A stretch of 7,247 nucleotides of DNA from Verrucomicrobiota bacterium (GTDB lineage: Bacteria > Verrucomicrobiota > Verrucomicrobiia > Chthoniobacterales > JAFAMB01). The position numbers and the translations under genes are program-made. Where the stretch lies: positions 1-7,247 of the forward strand of contig JAFAJU010000226.1 of NCBI GenBank assembly GCA_019236035.1, in the 5' to 3' direction. Positions 6,931-7,247 of the stretch are shown here, piece after piece (within the stretch, counting starts at the first letter, position 1; the number at the start of each line of letters is the position of its first letter). The notes beneath the pieces were generated by a model, which saw nothing but the letters and a program-made list of their open reading frames with translations, was not told where the DNA came from and ran no database searches.

Positions 6931-7030
6931 ACGGCGGGACCGAATTTTGCGTGCTTCTACAAGTCATTTGAGAATCTGGTATGAGCCGCGAAGATGCGCG
7001 AAAAACCGCAGTCGCTCAAGTGCGATAAGC

Positions 7031-7060
7031 GTGTCAGTGCCAGTGCCGGTGTCAGCGCCC
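7031..7060. repeat. Short hexamer tandem run (GTGYCA)
   Basis: Five successive hexamers: GTGTCA, GTGCCA, GTGCCG, GTGTCA and the degenerate GCGCCC. On the minus strand this reads as GGCACT/GACACC repeats immediately after, and including, the TGA stop of the partial gene at 7052. No inverted partner is visible in the window. It resembles in unit size the hexamer arms at 114-143 and 227-256. Confidence 0.6.
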
Positions 7061-7247
7061 ATCGAGGTCGGGAAATTCCTCAAACGGGTTGTACACCCTG
7101 ATATCATAGTACCATACCTCGTAGCCCCGAACCCGGGTTTGGATCTCGGGCCGGCCAAAAATCGAACGAACGTCTGTTTGAGTGCTCAACCCCTGGAACA
7201 GTGCCGCCAGGCGCAGCCTTTGATAGGATTCGGGACTGATCGTGTAA
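7052..7247 (-). CDS. C-terminal fragment of a protein, SmpA/BamE-like motif
   Basis: The last 64 codons of a minus-strand gene that enters from beyond the window edge; the frame is open from 7246 to the TGA at 7054-7052. The peptide begins YTISPESYQRLRLAALFQGL, continues through STQTDVRSIFGRPE and then GYEVWYYDIRVYN, and ends DLDGR. The order helix, then V-x-x-I-F-G-(R/K)-P, then a strand with (E/D)-V-W-Y-Y resembles the SmpA/OmlA (BamE) fold of small outer-membrane lipoproteins, but the fragment is too short for a firm call. It has no ATG inside the window. The gene runs in the same direction as alaS and ends 221 bp before it. Confidence 0.6.
   Translation of the reverse strand, partial: YTISPESYQRLRLAALFQGLSTQTDVRSIFGRPEIQTRVRGYEVWYYDIRVYNPFEEFPDLDGR

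Overview
The window looks like chromosomal DNA of a free-living bacterium of moderate G+C, most probably a member of the Verrucomicrobiota (Chthoniobacter/Udaeobacter-like). The basis is the overall look of the RecA and AlaRS proteins, the secreted SnoaL-like protein with an Ala/Pro/Ser tail, and intergenic regions packed with short tandem and palindromic repeats. The phylum is an inference from remembered sequences, not from a search.

Layout: (1) 41-307 is a large inverted repeat whose arms carry GAGCAC-type hexamer runs, directly before recA. (2) 377-1423 is recA (+). (3) 1441-1493 is copy 1 of a dispersed repeat, followed by a tRNA-Val(GAC) gene at 1594-1668 (+) with a possible promoter. 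(4) 1669-2147 has no convincing gene but several small hairpins. (5) 2148-2672 (-) is an exported SnoaL/DUF4440-like protein. (6) 2790-2842 is copy 2 of the dispersed repeat. (7) 2850-3369 (-) is a YefM-YoeB type II toxin-antitoxin operon with a candidate promoter and TGTACA operator at 3376-3403; the antitoxin's expected ATG reads ACG. (8) 3479-3539 is a palindromic repeat. (9) 3548-3949 (-) is a DUF1232/YkvA-like protein. (10) 4007-4184 is a second inverted repeat with tandem CAGGAGTT arms. (11) 4188-6830 (-) is full-length alaS, whose 5' leader holds a palindromic element (6843-6930) abutting the ribosome-binding region. (12) 7031-7060 is a hexamer run reaching the stop codon of a partial gene (7052-7247, -) cut by the window edge.

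The housekeeping genes recA and alaS, which neighbour each other (usually through recX) in many bacteria, point toward each other here, and about 2.8 kb of accessory material lies between them: a tRNA, a secreted protein, a toxin-antitoxin pair and a DUF1232 protein. No recX is seen. There is no phage, CRISPR, transposase or biosynthetic cluster. The most unusual content is the non-coding part: almost every intergenic gap holds a different structured repeat, and two of them share one architecture (short tandem repeats as inverted arms around a unique centre). The non-ATG antitoxin start is the main coding oddity.
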